From assembly GCF_014653785.1 (NCBI RefSeq), contig NZ_BNAS01000006.1:124001-188000 (forward strand): a stretch of 64,000 bases of DNA. The letters are read 5' to 3'. Numbering within the stretch: the first letter of the stretch is position 1; every line of letters starts with the position of its first letter. The notes below the pieces were generated by a model, which did not search any database, was not told the DNA's origin, and was given only the letters and a program-made list of their open reading frames with translations. This document shows positions 49,514 through 58,397 of this stretch, in pieces. Position numbers and translations under genes: made by a program. The stretch is from Promicromonospora soli. Lineage in GTDB: Bacteria; Actinomycetota; Actinomycetes; Actinomycetales; Cellulomonadaceae.

Positions 49514-49969
49514 CTATCTCGCGTGAGTGCGGCCCGGGATCACCAATGCGATCGCAAGGAGTATCGCGACGGAGAGGACCACGACCTGGCCGGTGGCTTC
49601 GTCCGTCGGGAGGTTTTCGAGATGAGTGACGTGGTAGGCGAAGTGCAGGACTCCGAAGACGGTCCACGCGATGCCGAGCAGGCGGCAGCCGGCCTGCGAG
49701 GGCCGGACAAGCCCGTAGAGGGATGCCGCGCCGAGCGCGAGGTACATGGCGCCGTGGTCCCGCACGAGGTGCTCGTTGTACGGGCCGTCCTTGGAGACCC
49801 ATTCTCCGAGGAAGACGGGAAAGTGGTCGAAGTAGGGCTGCGGCCAGAAGTAGGACCACGCGCCGACGACGCCGACGATGATCACCGTCGCGACAAGCGC
49901 TCCGTACTGCGTGCGGCTCACCGCGCGCGTGTTGTCGGGCGCGCGGCGTTCTGCTGTCGTCTCAGGCAT
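49514..49969 (-). CDS. Four-helix membrane protein, ECF41-linked
   Basis: 151 aa. Hydrophobic segments at about 23-43 (YGALVATVIIVGVVGAWSYF), 74-92 (MYLALGAASLYGLV), 95-118 (LLGIAWTVFGVLHFAYHVTH) and 128-147 (VVVLSVAILLAIALVIPG). Conserved-looking His in HFAYHVTHLENL and EHLVRDHGAMYL. The start overlaps the sigma gene's end by 8 bp, so it is coupled to it. Function unknown; in ECF41 loci the neighbour is usually the sigma factor's target or partner. Confidence 0.8.
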   Translation of the reverse strand: MPETTAERRAPDNTRAVSRTQYGALVATVIIVGVVGAWSYFWPQPYFDHFPVFLGEWVSKDGPYNEHLVRDHGAMYLALGAASLYGLVRPSQAGCRLLGIAWTVFGVLHFAYHVTHLENLPTDEATGQVVVLSVAILLAIALVIPGRTHAR

Positions 49970-50915
49970 CGTGTCGTCCTTCGTTCGTTCCGGGTGTCGG
50001 CAGCCAGCCGGTGAGCTTGGCGGGGTTGAGCATGATCCACACGTCGGTGACCAGCCCGTTCTGGACGCGGAAGTTCATGACTCCGGCCACGAGGTCGCCG
50101 GTCCGCAGCAGGACGCCGAGCCCGCCGCTGGTGGGCTCCACCTGGTGGGTCAGCTCCGGCATCTTCGCGTCCACACCGAGGACGAACCTCGCGACCCGGT
50201 CGGGGCCTTCGATGACGTTGAGCGCCGCGGTGACGACCCCGCCGCCGTCCGACCACAGCTGGACGTCGGGCGCAAGCACCCGCATGAGCTGGTCGACGTC
50301 GCCCGCCTGTGCGGCGCGGAGGAACGCCCGCACCGCGCGGTCGTGCTCGTCGCGGGGCACGACCGTGGTCCGGTTCTCGCGGACGTGTCGGCGTCCCGCC
50401 GTGGCGAGCTGCCGGACAGCGGCTGGAGAGCGCCGGACGATCTGAGCGATCTCGTCGAACGGGACGGCGAACACGTCGTGCAGCACGAACGCGACACGTT
50501 CCGCCGGCGTCATGGATTCCAGGACGACGAGCAGCGCCGTGCTGACGGCATCGTCGAGGGTGACCCGGTCCAGTGGGTCGACAGGGCTCGCGGACGCGGT
50601 CCCGGTGTGTCCGGGGTCGGGTGCTGTGCCGTCGAACATGCCGGCGGGAACCGGTTCGGGCAGCCACTGGCCGATGTACTGCTCCCTTCTCCTGCGCGCC
50701 GAGGCCAGGAGATCCAGGGCGATCCGACTCGCCACGCGGGTCAGCCATCCGGCGGGGTTGACGATGTCGGCGCGCTCGGGCTCCTCGAGCCGGTACCAGC
50801 GCAGGTAGGTCTCCTGCACGATGTCTTCCGCGTCGGCCAGCGTCCCCGTCATCCGGTACGCCAGCGACAGCAGCCGACGGCGTTCGGCGAACACGTCCTC
50901 CAGGTCGTCGTTCAC
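49962..50915 (-). CDS. sigJ: ECF41-type sigma factor with SnoaL-like C-terminal domain
   Basis: 317 aa. Region 2 about 5-75 (RRRLLSLAYRMTGTLADAED, IVQETYLRWYRL), region 4 about 120-175 (VVLESMTPAERVAFVLHDVF, AVPFDEIAQIVRRSPAAVRQ), then a SnoaL/NTF2-like domain (DEHDRAVRAFLRAAQAGDVD, WIMLNPAKLTGWLPTPG) that in ECF41 factors replaces an anti-sigma factor. No separate anti-sigma gene. Start ATG 50915. A TCACA-N16-GGTCAT promoter 49 bp upstream matches one in front of the divergent gene, suggesting autoregulation. Confidence 0.92.
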   Translation of the reverse strand: MNDDLEDVFAERRRLLSLAYRMTGTLADAEDIVQETYLRWYRLEEPERADIVNPAGWLTRVASRIALDLLASARRRREQYIGQWLPEPVPAGMFDGTAPDPGHTGTASASPVDPLDRVTLDDAVSTALLVVLESMTPAERVAFVLHDVFAVPFDEIAQIVRRSPAAVRQLATAGRRHVRENRTTVVPRDEHDRAVRAFLRAAQAGDVDQLMRVLAPDVQLWSDGGGVVTAALNVIEGPDRVARFVLGVDAKMPELTHQVEPTSGGLGVLLRTGDLVAGVMNFRVQNGLVTDVWIMLNPAKLTGWLPTPGTNEGRHDA

Positions 50916-50963
50916 GACGGGTCCTCGCTCTCGGTGTGTGGCGGTGAGTTGCTGTTCATCACC

Positions 50964-50990
50964 ATGACCAGACAGCCCCGAGAAATGTGA
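50964..50990 (-). promoter_or_regulatory. ECF41-like promoter of the sigma gene
   Basis: Minus strand: TCACA (50990-50986), 16 nt, GGTCAT (50969-50964). Published ECF41 consensus is TGTCACA-n16-CGTC. Spacing and core match the copy at 51078-51104. Confidence 0.6.
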
Positions 50991-51077
50991 GGCGCTTGGT
51001 CGACCTCACACTCCTGCACGCCACGTCGTCATGAAGATGGAGGGCGGGTCGAAACTTCGGCCGGCTCCTTGCGCTAG

Positions 51078-51104
51078 TCACACAGGGGCTCGCCGCGCGG
51101 TCAT
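51078..51104 (+). promoter_or_regulatory. ECF41-like promoter of the divergent gene
   Basis: TCACA, 16 nt, GGTCAT, ending 31 nt before the ATG at 51136. Same core and spacing as the sigma gene's own promoter. Confidence 0.6.
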
Positions 51105-51135
51105 AGACGCAGGAAGCCAGGGACGAGGAGAGACG

Positions 51136-51885
51136 ATGAGACGCAAGATCGCAGTTGCAGGCGGGACGGGTGTCCTGGGGCGGCACGTTGTCGAGGTCGC
51201 CGGGAAGCGTGGATACGACGTCGTGACGCTCGCGCACAGCACGGGTATCGACCTGGTCGCCGGGACCGGCCTCGACGGAGCGCTCGACGATGTCGAAGCG
51301 GTGGTCGACGTGACGTCGATACAGACGCAGTCCGCGCGCGCGTCGGAGAAGTTTTTCGGAGCGGTCACCAGCCATCTCCTCGAGGCCGAGAAGGCGGCCG
51401 GCGTCGGACACCACCTGGCGCTCTCGATCGTCGGCGCCAACAAGGCGCCTTACGGCTACTACGCCGGCAAGGTTCTCCAGGAGAGGCTCGTCACCGAGGG
51501 TGAAGTGCCGTGGAGCCTCATGCGAGCCACCCAGTTCCACGAGTTCGCGGGCCAGATCATGGAGCGCCTGCGGCGCGGGCCGGTGGTGATCGTTCCCCAG
51601 ATGCGGTCCCAGCCGGTCGCCGCCGGCGAGGTGGCCGGGCGGCTGATCGACCTCGTCGATGCCGGGCCTTCGGGCCGGGTCCCCGACTTCGGTGGCCCGC
51701 GCGAGGAGGACGCGGTCGACATGGTGCGTGCTTTCAAGGAAGCAACCGGCGCCAGGGTCTGGATCCTGCCTGTGCCCTTCCCGGGAGCGTTGGGACGGGC
51801 GCTGCGCGACGGCAGTCTGGTCGCGGGCCGCGGCGCCGACCACGGCACGCAGACGTATGCCGACTGGCTGCGGTCGAAGGGCTAG
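51136..51885 (+). CDS. NmrA/SDR-like NAD(P)-binding protein, ECF41 target
   Basis: 249 aa. Rossmann motif IAVAGGTGVLGRHVVEVAGK, DGALDDVEAVVDVTSIQTQS, HHLALSIVGANKAPYGYYAG (Tyr-x-x-x-Lys) and WSLMRATQFHEFAGQIMERL. ECF41 sigma genes are typically next to oxidoreductases or epimerases of this type. Start 51136 has GAGGAGAGACG upstream. Its TAG stop overlaps the stop of the convergent sigma gene in CTAG (51882-51885). Confidence 0.9.
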   Translation: MRRKIAVAGGTGVLGRHVVEVAGKRGYDVVTLAHSTGIDLVAGTGLDGALDDVEAVVDVTSIQTQSARASEKFFGAVTSHLLEAEKAAGVGHHLALSIVGANKAPYGYYAGKVLQERLVTEGEVPWSLMRATQFHEFAGQIMERLRRGPVVIVPQMRSQPVAAGEVAGRLIDLVDAGPSGRVPDFGGPREEDAVDMVRAFKEATGARVWILPVPFPGALGRALRDGSLVAGRGADHGTQTYADWLRSKG

Positions 51886-52604
51886 CTCGATTGCCGAACG
51901 TTGCCGTGGGAGAGGTTGCCGGCCCGGTCAGCCAGCAACCTCTCCAGGCGCTCGATATCGCCCTCGACCATTGCGGCCGTGAATGCTGTGGCGAGCTGGC
52001 GGTGCGCCGCGGCATCGACTTGATGCATCCGGTCCCCGGCGATGCTGACCTGGGATCGGCGAACCAGCTGGCGGGCGTTGGGCGCACTGGTCCGAAGGAC
52101 CTCGGCGATCTCCTGGTAGGGATAGGAGAAGCATTTGCGAAGCAGGCACGCGGCCAGCTCGGAGGCAGTCAGCTTCGCCATGAGGAAGGCCAGCATCCGG
52201 TCGACGGCCACGGCTCGCTCCGCGTATTCGGCAGGCTCGTCCGACGCTCTGACCGCGCCGAGCCAGGCGGAATCGGTGAGCCTCTCGTGGCGGTACCGCG
52301 CTGACTGGATGATGTTGATCGCGAGGTGCGTGGTGGCCGTCGTCAACCACGCGGCGGGATTCGTCACCTCGAGCCTGTCCATGCGCTGCCAGCGCAGCCA
52401 TGCGTCCTGCACCACGTCCTCGGCCATGGCCGAGTCGCCGACCACGCGGTAGGCGACCCACAGCAGACGGGTCCGCTCCGCCAGGAAGACCTGCAACCCC
52501 CGCTCCGGCCCCGCCTCGATGTCGGTGGCCTGGAGTCGCTCGTTCTCGGTCCGGTGGGATGGGGTCCTCACCGAGAGCTGATCCCCTGAGCCTCGCGATG
52601 ACAT
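51882..52604 (-). CDS. ECF sigma factor, SigJ-like, short C-terminus
   Basis: 240 aa. Region 2: FLAERTRLLWVAYRVVGDSA, AEDVVQDAWLRWQRMDRLE, NPAAWLTTATTHLAINI. Region 4: MAKLTASELAACLLRKCFSY, PYQEIAEVLRTSAPNARQLV, RRSQVSIAGD. Only a helical stub follows (LATAFTAAMVEGDIERLERL LADRA), the first helix of a SnoaL domain, which then stops; either a naturally short form or truncated. Start 52604 has AGAGGAG upstream. Convergent with the ECF41 target gene. Confidence 0.85.
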   Translation of the reverse strand: MSSRGSGDQLSVRTPSHRTENERLQATDIEAGPERGLQVFLAERTRLLWVAYRVVGDSAMAEDVVQDAWLRWQRMDRLEVTNPAAWLTTATTHLAINIIQSARYRHERLTDSAWLGAVRASDEPAEYAERAVAVDRMLAFLMAKLTASELAACLLRKCFSYPYQEIAEVLRTSAPNARQLVRRSQVSIAGDRMHQVDAAAHRQLATAFTAAMVEGDIERLERLLADRAGNLSHGNVRQSS

Positions 52605-52788
52605 TGCGAACTCCTCTGCGACCCGCGACGGCACTCGTTGCCACCGTGACTCGAGTCTTGTCACCCGCAGGCGCACTTCCGCCCCGGAGGTACGTAGTCG
52701 TGTCCGTAGCCAAGGGCCAGATCTGCAGGATTGGCTGTACCCGCGACTCAGCGCCTTTGCGCGGTCCGGGTGGCCTGCTCCCGCGTGG

Positions 52789-55548
52789 TCATGACGCCGC
52801 GCCGTGGAGAAGTACGGTACGGATCTCGTTGCGCGACGCGATGCCGAGCTTCGAGAAGACACTGCGGAGGTGCCACTCGACCGTGTGGCGGCTGAGAAAC
52901 AACTGGGTGCCGATCTCGGGGTTGGTGAGCCCATCGGCGGCGAGACGAGCGATCTGCGCTTCTTGCGAGGTGAGAGCCGTGTCCGTCGCGCCGGCCCGTT
53001 TGCGAACCGTGGCTCCCGTGGCCCGCAGCTCGCGGCGCGCACGCTCGGCGAACGCCTCGGCCCCGAGCTGGGTGAGCATCTCGTGCGCCATGCCCAGCTG
53101 CTCGCGCGCGTCGAGGCGGCGGTTCTCGCGGCGCAGCCACTCGCCGTACAGGAGGCGCGCGCGGGCTAGTTCCACGCGGACCCGGGTACGACCGAGCCGC
53201 TCGATCGCCTCGCGGTAGAGGCTTTCCGCAGCGACGCCATCGCTCAGGAGCGCACGCGAGCGCGCCTCGACACCGAGCGCCCAGTCAGTGCCACTCGCCT
53301 GTGTCGTCTCCGAAAGCTGCGCGAGCGCGTCGGACGCCAGCTCGGGAGCGCCACTACGGGCGGCCGCCTCGACCAGCTCGGTCAGAGCCCATCGCGGCGC
53401 CCCGAACTCCTCCTGGTGCCTCGCTGCCGCTTGGGCCGCGGTCACCGCCTCCTCGTACTTGGCGAGGCCGTTGCAAAGCACCGCGTGGTGGCAGTGCGCG
53501 ACGGTGACTCCGAGTCCCTGGCCGTACAGCGTCGCCCCGCTGATCGTGCGGTCGATCAGGGTGCGTGCCTCGCGCTCGCGTCCACGGATGGCGGCCAACG
53601 CGAGCTCCCCGAAGGGCGGCTGGTTGCTCCCGATCGCCGCACTGACCGTTCTTACCTCTTCGATCACCGAGGCTGCCGCCGCCAGTTCCCCGGCGAAGAC
53701 GTGCACCACGGCGCACGAGTCGAGCGCAAGAGGCAGCTCACTGAGCGCGCCGGTCTCACGGGTGATCGTCACGTGTCGCGTTGCAACCGTCTGCCACCGC
53801 TCGAGGTCCCACAGGTCCGCCGCGATGACCCCGGCAAGCAAGAGCCAGCGCATCGCCTCCTGGACGGGGACGTCCTCGTCGCAGAACACCCCGAGGACTC
53901 GCTCGATCATCGGCGCCGAGGCGGCGTAGCCGTCCGTGAGACGCACGGCAAGGGCATCCAGGAGCATGTCAGGCGCGCGCGGCCGCGGTGGTGGCGGTGC
54001 CCCGCGCGCCACTTCACCCACCTCCCGCCATCCGGGGCTGCGCGCCAGATGACCGGCGAATATCACCGCCGAGACCGTTTCCAAGTGGGTCTCACGAGCG
54101 AGCGCGACGTCGAGCTGCTCGAGCCTGCGAGCGGCGGCGAGCAGGAGCGGGGGAGCGTCCTTGCCGCGGCCCAGCGCAAACGCGATCTGGGCTTGCAACA
54201 CGTCGATCCGTGCGCGCAGGAGCTCGTCGAGCTGTCCGGTCTCCGCCCTCGCGAGGAGTGTGGCCGCCGGTCCGAACGCGCCGGCGTGAACCTTCGCCTG
54301 TGCCGCGTCGACCGTGCGCTGCGCACGTCGGGCCGGATCTTGCGTGAGCTCGGCTGCGTTCTGGAGGAGCGCGGCTGCCGCCGCGATTCCGCCACGCGCT
54401 TGTGCCCGGCCAGCCGAGCGCTCAAGTTCGGCAGCCACCGCATCGTCCGGACCCCTGGTTGCGCGCGCGAGGTGCCAGGCTCGACGATCGGGGTCGAGCC
54501 GAGCATCGGTCGCCTCGGCCAGTGCGTGGTGTACCTCTCGGAGCGAGTGCGCGCCCGCCGCCCGGTACGCCGCCGAACGCACCAGCGGGTGCCGGAACCG
54601 AACCTGCGCGCCGACTGTGATCAGTTCCGATGCTTCGGCGTGCGACACGGCGGCGTCCACCGAGATTCCCAGCCGCTCGGCCGCACGCCTCAACAACATC
54701 CCGTCGCCGACCGGCTCGGCGGCGGCGGTGAACAGCAGGCGTTGCGCCTCGGCCGGGAGCGCCTCGACGCGGCGGAGAAAACCCTCCTCGATCTCGCCTG
54801 CCAAGGGTTGCGCGTCGGGGCGGCCGAAGCCGGCCATCTCCGCTGCGTCCCACCCGCGAGGTAGCTCGAGCAGCGCCAGTGGGTTGCCGTGCGCCTCGGC
54901 GACGATGCGCTCGCGTACCCGGTCGTCCAGCGGTCCGGTGACGACGTTGTCCAGGAGAGTTCGCGAATCTGGCTCGCTCAGTCCCGACACGAGCAGCTCG
55001 GGAAGACCGGCGAGAGTCTCGCCGGGGCTGCGCGCACGGACGGCGAAGACGATCAGGACCGACTCCGCCAGCAGCCGGCGGGCGACGAACTCCAAGGTCA
55101 GCGCCGACGCTTGGTCCAGCCACTGCGCGTCGTCGATCAGGCACACCAGCGGCCGGTCCCCGCCGGCTTCAGCGAGAAGGCTCAGCGTGGCCAGGCCCAC
55201 CAGGAACCGGTCGGGCACGTCGCCGCCACGCAGACCGAACGTCGTCGAGAGCGCGTCGCGCTGCGGCCCGGGAAGCTGATCGAGGCCGGCCAGCAGGGGT
55301 CGGCAGAGCTGGTGCAGGCCGGCGTACGAGATCTCCATCTCGGACTGGACGCCAGCGGCGGTGACGATGCGACAACCGGTGGCGCGCTCGCGGACGTACC
55401 GCAACAGCTCGGTCTTCCCGATGCCCGCCTCCCCGCGCAGGACAACGGTCGCACTACGGCCGGCCCTGACCGCCTCCAGGAGCTCGTCGAGGGCCCGGCA
55501 CTCGTTTCCCCGCCCAAGGAGTTCGGGACCGGAACCGGATCTCGTCAT
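52789..55548 (-). CDS. LAL-type LuxR regulator with AAA ATPase
   Basis: 919 aa. N-terminal AAA/NB domain: LLGRGNECRALDELLEAVRA, Walker A LRGEAGIGKTELLRYV, Walker B LVCLIDDAQWLD. A long middle region of TPR-like helices. C-terminal LuxR HTH at about 855-915 (ALTSQEAQIARLAADGLTNP, EIGTQLFLSRHTVEWHLRSV, FSKLGIASRNEIRTVLL). Resembles MalT/PikD-type large ATP-binding regulators. Divergent from the patatin operon with a 202-bp gap containing a 20-bp inverted repeat, so it probably activates that operon. Confidence 0.93.
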   Translation of the reverse strand: MTRSGSGPELLGRGNECRALDELLEAVRAGRSATVVLRGEAGIGKTELLRYVRERATGCRIVTAAGVQSEMEISYAGLHQLCRPLLAGLDQLPGPQRDALSTTFGLRGGDVPDRFLVGLATLSLLAEAGGDRPLVCLIDDAQWLDQASALTLEFVARRLLAESVLIVFAVRARSPGETLAGLPELLVSGLSEPDSRTLLDNVVTGPLDDRVRERIVAEAHGNPLALLELPRGWDAAEMAGFGRPDAQPLAGEIEEGFLRRVEALPAEAQRLLFTAAAEPVGDGMLLRRAAERLGISVDAAVSHAEASELITVGAQVRFRHPLVRSAAYRAAGAHSLREVHHALAEATDARLDPDRRAWHLARATRGPDDAVAAELERSAGRAQARGGIAAAAALLQNAAELTQDPARRAQRTVDAAQAKVHAGAFGPAATLLARAETGQLDELLRARIDVLQAQIAFALGRGKDAPPLLLAAARRLEQLDVALARETHLETVSAVIFAGHLARSPGWREVGEVARGAPPPPRPRAPDMLLDALAVRLTDGYAASAPMIERVLGVFCDEDVPVQEAMRWLLLAGVIAADLWDLERWQTVATRHVTITRETGALSELPLALDSCAVVHVFAGELAAAASVIEEVRTVSAAIGSNQPPFGELALAAIRGREREARTLIDRTISGATLYGQGLGVTVAHCHHAVLCNGLAKYEEAVTAAQAAARHQEEFGAPRWALTELVEAAARSGAPELASDALAQLSETTQASGTDWALGVEARSRALLSDGVAAESLYREAIERLGRTRVRVELARARLLYGEWLRRENRRLDAREQLGMAHEMLTQLGAEAFAERARRELRATGATVRKRAGATDTALTSQEAQIARLAADGLTNPEIGTQLFLSRHTVEWHLRSVFSKLGIASRNEIRTVLLHGAAS

Positions 55549-55706
55549 GGCTTTCCTCTCGCCCCGTGAAGGATACCCGGGCAGGGGTGCGCGCGGTGCC
55601 CACGAGCTGCAGGCTCCTCGAGCCCCCGGCGGCCGGCCCGAAGGGCGCCGTGTACCTGCGCTACGGGACCGCCGTTGTCACAGATCAAGGGCCTCTCCGG
55701 TCGAGT

Positions 55707-55726
55707 CTGGAAACTGGAGGTTCCAG
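55707..55726. promoter_or_regulatory. Inverted repeat upstream of the patatin operon
   Basis: CTGGAA-ACTGGAGG-TTCCAG, 6-bp arms and 8-bp spacer, 24 bp before the ATG at 55751. Position and size fit a LuxR-type binding site. Confidence 0.4.
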
Positions 55727-55750
55727 GGCTGTGGCGGAAAGGGCGGACCA

Positions 55751-56686
55751 ATGGAGACGAGCTCGCCGGGACTGAGCACACTGCCACGGCCGGTGGCGAT
55801 GGCGGTGGGAGGGGGAGGCGTGTTCGGGGCGGCGCACGTCGGGTTCGGCTACGCGCTCGAGGAGCGCGGGTTCATCCCGGACCGGATCGTCGGAACGTCG
55901 GCGGGCGCGATCAACGGGGCGATCGCGGCCGCCCACCCCGGCGAGGCGGCGCCCTGGCTGGATCGCGTGTGGACCCACCTGCGCCGCCGCGAGGTGTTCC
56001 CCCTGAGCTACCTGTCCTCGCGGGGCAGCATCGCTGCCAACCGAGGGCTGCGCCGGCAGCTCGCGCGGGCCGGGCTGCCGCGCCGGATCGAGAAGCTGGA
56101 GATCCCGTTCGCCGCCGTGGCCACCGACCTGTCCGACGGCACCGCGGCCGTCATGAGTACCGGCGACCTCGAGTCCGCGCTGCTGGCCAGCTCAGCGATC
56201 CCCGGCGTCCTGCCCCCGGTGTTCCGGGAGGGCCGCACCCTGATCGACGGCGGGATCGTCGCCCAGGTCCCGGTACGCGCGGCCCTCCAGGCGGGAGCGG
56301 CGAGCATAGTGGTCCTGCTGACCGAGCGGGAGAATCGGCCGCTGCTGCCCACCGGCCCGCCGCTGCGGGCCCAGGCCGTGGCGTTCAGGGCCGCGCTGCT
56401 GATGATGCACCAGCAGATCGAGCGCGACCTGCTCGACGTGTCACGGCAGGTCCCGACTGTGGTCCTGCCGACCGGTATCGCGGAGTGGCCGGCGCCGTGG
56501 GACTTCCGCCATTCCCGATGGATGATCGACACCGCGTCCCGCGCGGCAGGGCACTTTCTCGACGAGCTGCGCGTCAGCGGGCCGGGCCTGTACCGCTCCG
56601 TCGGCACCTCCGAACCGCCCGCCGCTCCGCGCGACGCGGCCAAGGACGCCGCCGAGACGACGCCGGCGCTGGAGGCGGGCCGATGA
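55751..56686 (+). CDS. Patatin-like phospholipase
   Basis: 311 aa. Oxyanion loop MAVGGGGVFGAAHVGFGYAL, nucleophile Ser50 in VGTSAGAIN, catalytic Asp166 in LIDGGIVAQVPV. IPFAAVATDLSDGTAAVMST is typical of bacterial RssA/patatin proteins. No signal peptide. A Pro/Ala-rich tail (SEPPAAPRDAAKDAAETTPA). First gene of an operon in which each stop overlaps the next start (ATGA here). Probably a cytoplasmic acyl hydrolase acting on phospholipid or glycolipid. Confidence 0.9.
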   Translation: METSSPGLSTLPRPVAMAVGGGGVFGAAHVGFGYALEERGFIPDRIVGTSAGAINGAIAAAHPGEAAPWLDRVWTHLRRREVFPLSYLSSRGSIAANRGLRRQLARAGLPRRIEKLEIPFAAVATDLSDGTAAVMSTGDLESALLASSAIPGVLPPVFREGRTLIDGGIVAQVPVRAALQAGAASIVVLLTERENRPLLPTGPPLRAQAVAFRAALLMMHQQIERDLLDVSRQVPTVVLPTGIAEWPAPWDFRHSRWMIDTASRAAGHFLDELRVSGPGLYRSVGTSEPPAAPRDAAKDAAETTPALEAGR

Positions 56687-57897
56687 GCACCATCGCGTTT
56701 CTCAACATCCCGCTGCACGGGCACATCAACCCGACGCTGCCCGTGGTCGCGGAGCTGGTCCGCCGGGGCCACAACGTCAGGTACTACACCTCGCCCGCGT
56801 TCTCGAAGGAGATCGAGGCGACCGGCGCGACAGTGTTTCTCTATCCCGGCGGCGACCAGCCGCTGCCCGACCCGCCCCTGCCGGTCACGATGCTGGACGG
56901 GCTCGCCGGGGCCGCCGTCGGCCTGTTGCCTGGCGTGCTGGCCGATCTGCGCCGCGTTCGGCCTGACCTTGTCGTCCACGGCGCCGCGTGCGCATGGGGC
57001 GCGGTCGCGGCTCACGAGCTGGGGGTGCCCGCGGCCGCGACGTTCACCACGTTCGCGTTCAACCGGACCGTCCCGAGCCCCACCGGGGCGTCGTGGGAGC
57101 TGCTGGCCCAGGCGGCGGCCCGGCCGGGAAACGTCCGGTCCTTCCTCCGGTCGCGGTGGGCATTGTCCCGTCGATACGCGACGCGCGGGGTGCCGCTGTT
57201 CGACCTGGCCAACGTCCGGCAGCCGCTCAACCTGGTCTTCACCTCGCGTGCGTTTCAGCCCGACGACGGCGCCTTCGACGAGACGTACCGGTTCGTCGGG
57301 CCCAGCATCGGCGCCCGCCTGCTCGACCCGTCGTTCCCGGAGCACCTGCTGCGCACCCCGGTGCTGTACGCCTCGCTGGGCACCGTGTTCGACGCCGAGC
57401 CGGGCCTGCTGCGCACCTTCGCCACCGCGCTCGCGCCGCTGGCCGGCACGGCCGTCATCTCCACGGGACACACCGACCCCGCGGCACTGGAACCGTTGCC
57501 GCCCAATGTGGTCGCCCGCCGCTTCGTGCCCCAGACCGAGGTGCTAGCCCGCGCTGCGCTGTTCGTCACTCACGGCGGCATGAACAGCGTCAACGAGGCG
57601 ATGCACGCCGCGGTCCCGATGCTCGTGGTCCCGCAGGGGGCCGACCAGCCGCTGGTGGCCGGGCGCGTCGTCGAGCTCGGCGCCGGGCTGACGATCCGCA
57701 CCGAGGACGTCACCGACCAGTCCGTGGCCGCCCTGGCCCGGCGCCTGCTCGACGAGCCGCAGTTCCGGGTCGCGGCGGCCGCCATGCAGGCCGCGCAGCG
57801 CGAGGCGGGGGGCTACCAGCGTGCCGTCGACGAGCTGGAGCAGTACCTGCGCACGGCCGGAGGCGACGTACCGGAAGAAGCGAGGCAGGAGCGTTGA
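56683..57897 (+). CDS. MGT-family glycosyltransferase (YjiC/UGT-like)
   Basis: 404 aa, GT1 GT-B fold. N-terminal acceptor domain: TIAFLNIPLHGHINPTLPVV (His in HGHINPT), HNVRYYTSPAFSKEIEATGA. C-terminal nucleotide-sugar domain: LYASLGTVFDAEPGLLRTF, VPQTEVLARAALFVTHGGMN, SVNEAMHAAVPMLVVPQGAD, QPLVAGRVVELGAG. Similar proteins glycosylate macrolides, flavonoids, carotenoids or lipids with UDP-sugars. ATG overlaps the patatin stop by 4 nt and its stop overlaps the next ATG by 1 nt, so all are coupled. Confidence 0.93.
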   Translation: MSTIAFLNIPLHGHINPTLPVVAELVRRGHNVRYYTSPAFSKEIEATGATVFLYPGGDQPLPDPPLPVTMLDGLAGAAVGLLPGVLADLRRVRPDLVVHGAACAWGAVAAHELGVPAAATFTTFAFNRTVPSPTGASWELLAQAAARPGNVRSFLRSRWALSRRYATRGVPLFDLANVRQPLNLVFTSRAFQPDDGAFDETYRFVGPSIGARLLDPSFPEHLLRTPVLYASLGTVFDAEPGLLRTFATALAPLAGTAVISTGHTDPAALEPLPPNVVARRFVPQTEVLARAALFVTHGGMNSVNEAMHAAVPMLVVPQGADQPLVAGRVVELGAGLTIRTEDVTDQSVAALARRLLDEPQFRVAAAAMQAAQREAGGYQRAVDELEQYLRTAGGDVPEEARQER

Positions 57898-58397
57898 TGA
57901 TGTCGCCAGCGGTGATCGTCCTGCTGCTGCTTGCCGGGCTCTCCGAGTCCGCTGGGCGGATCCTGCCCCTGCTCGCCCGCCGCGCCGCCGTGTCGCGGGT
58001 CGGCGTACCGCAGCCCCTGGTCTTCGGGCTCCTCCTGACCGGTGCCGTCGTCGACTGCGCGGTCTTCGCGCTCTGGCCCCTGGCGGCGTCGGCCCTGGCC
58101 GAGCACATCGCGGGCGCCCCGGGCACCGCGCTGGCCTGGACCCCCGTTCTCGTCGCCCCGCTGGTCCTCGCCGCCGTCATCGCCTTCCCGCTGATCGGGC
58201 CGCTGCTGCACGCGCTGCTCATCCTGGGGGTCGGGGCGAGCCTGGTGGCCCCCCTCGCCACGACGACGGGACTGGCGTGGTGGCCCGCCGCGGCCTGCGT
58301 GGCCGGAGCCGGGCTCGGGCTGGCGGCCGTCGTCGACCTGTTCCGGCGCCTGGTCGCGAGAATCACCGCCGGAGTCGCCCTGGAGGTGCCGGCATGA
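57897..58397 (+). CDS. Small integral membrane protein of the patatin-GT operon
   Basis: 166 aa. Hydrophobic segments near 4-18, 42-64 (LVFGLLLTGAVVDCAVFALW), 80-102 (LAWTPVLVAPLVLAAVIAFP), 104-124 and 132-150. No recognisable family. Start ATG 57897 overlaps the previous stop by 1 nt and its TGA overlaps the next ATG (ATGA). Could anchor the pathway at the membrane or move its lipid substrate; inference from context only. Confidence 0.8.
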   Translation: MMSPAVIVLLLLAGLSESAGRILPLLARRAAVSRVGVPQPLVFGLLLTGAVVDCAVFALWPLAASALAEHIAGAPGTALAWTPVLVAPLVLAAVIAFPLIGPLLHALLILGVGASLVAPLATTTGLAWWPAAACVAGAGLGLAAVVDLFRRLVARITAGVALEVPA

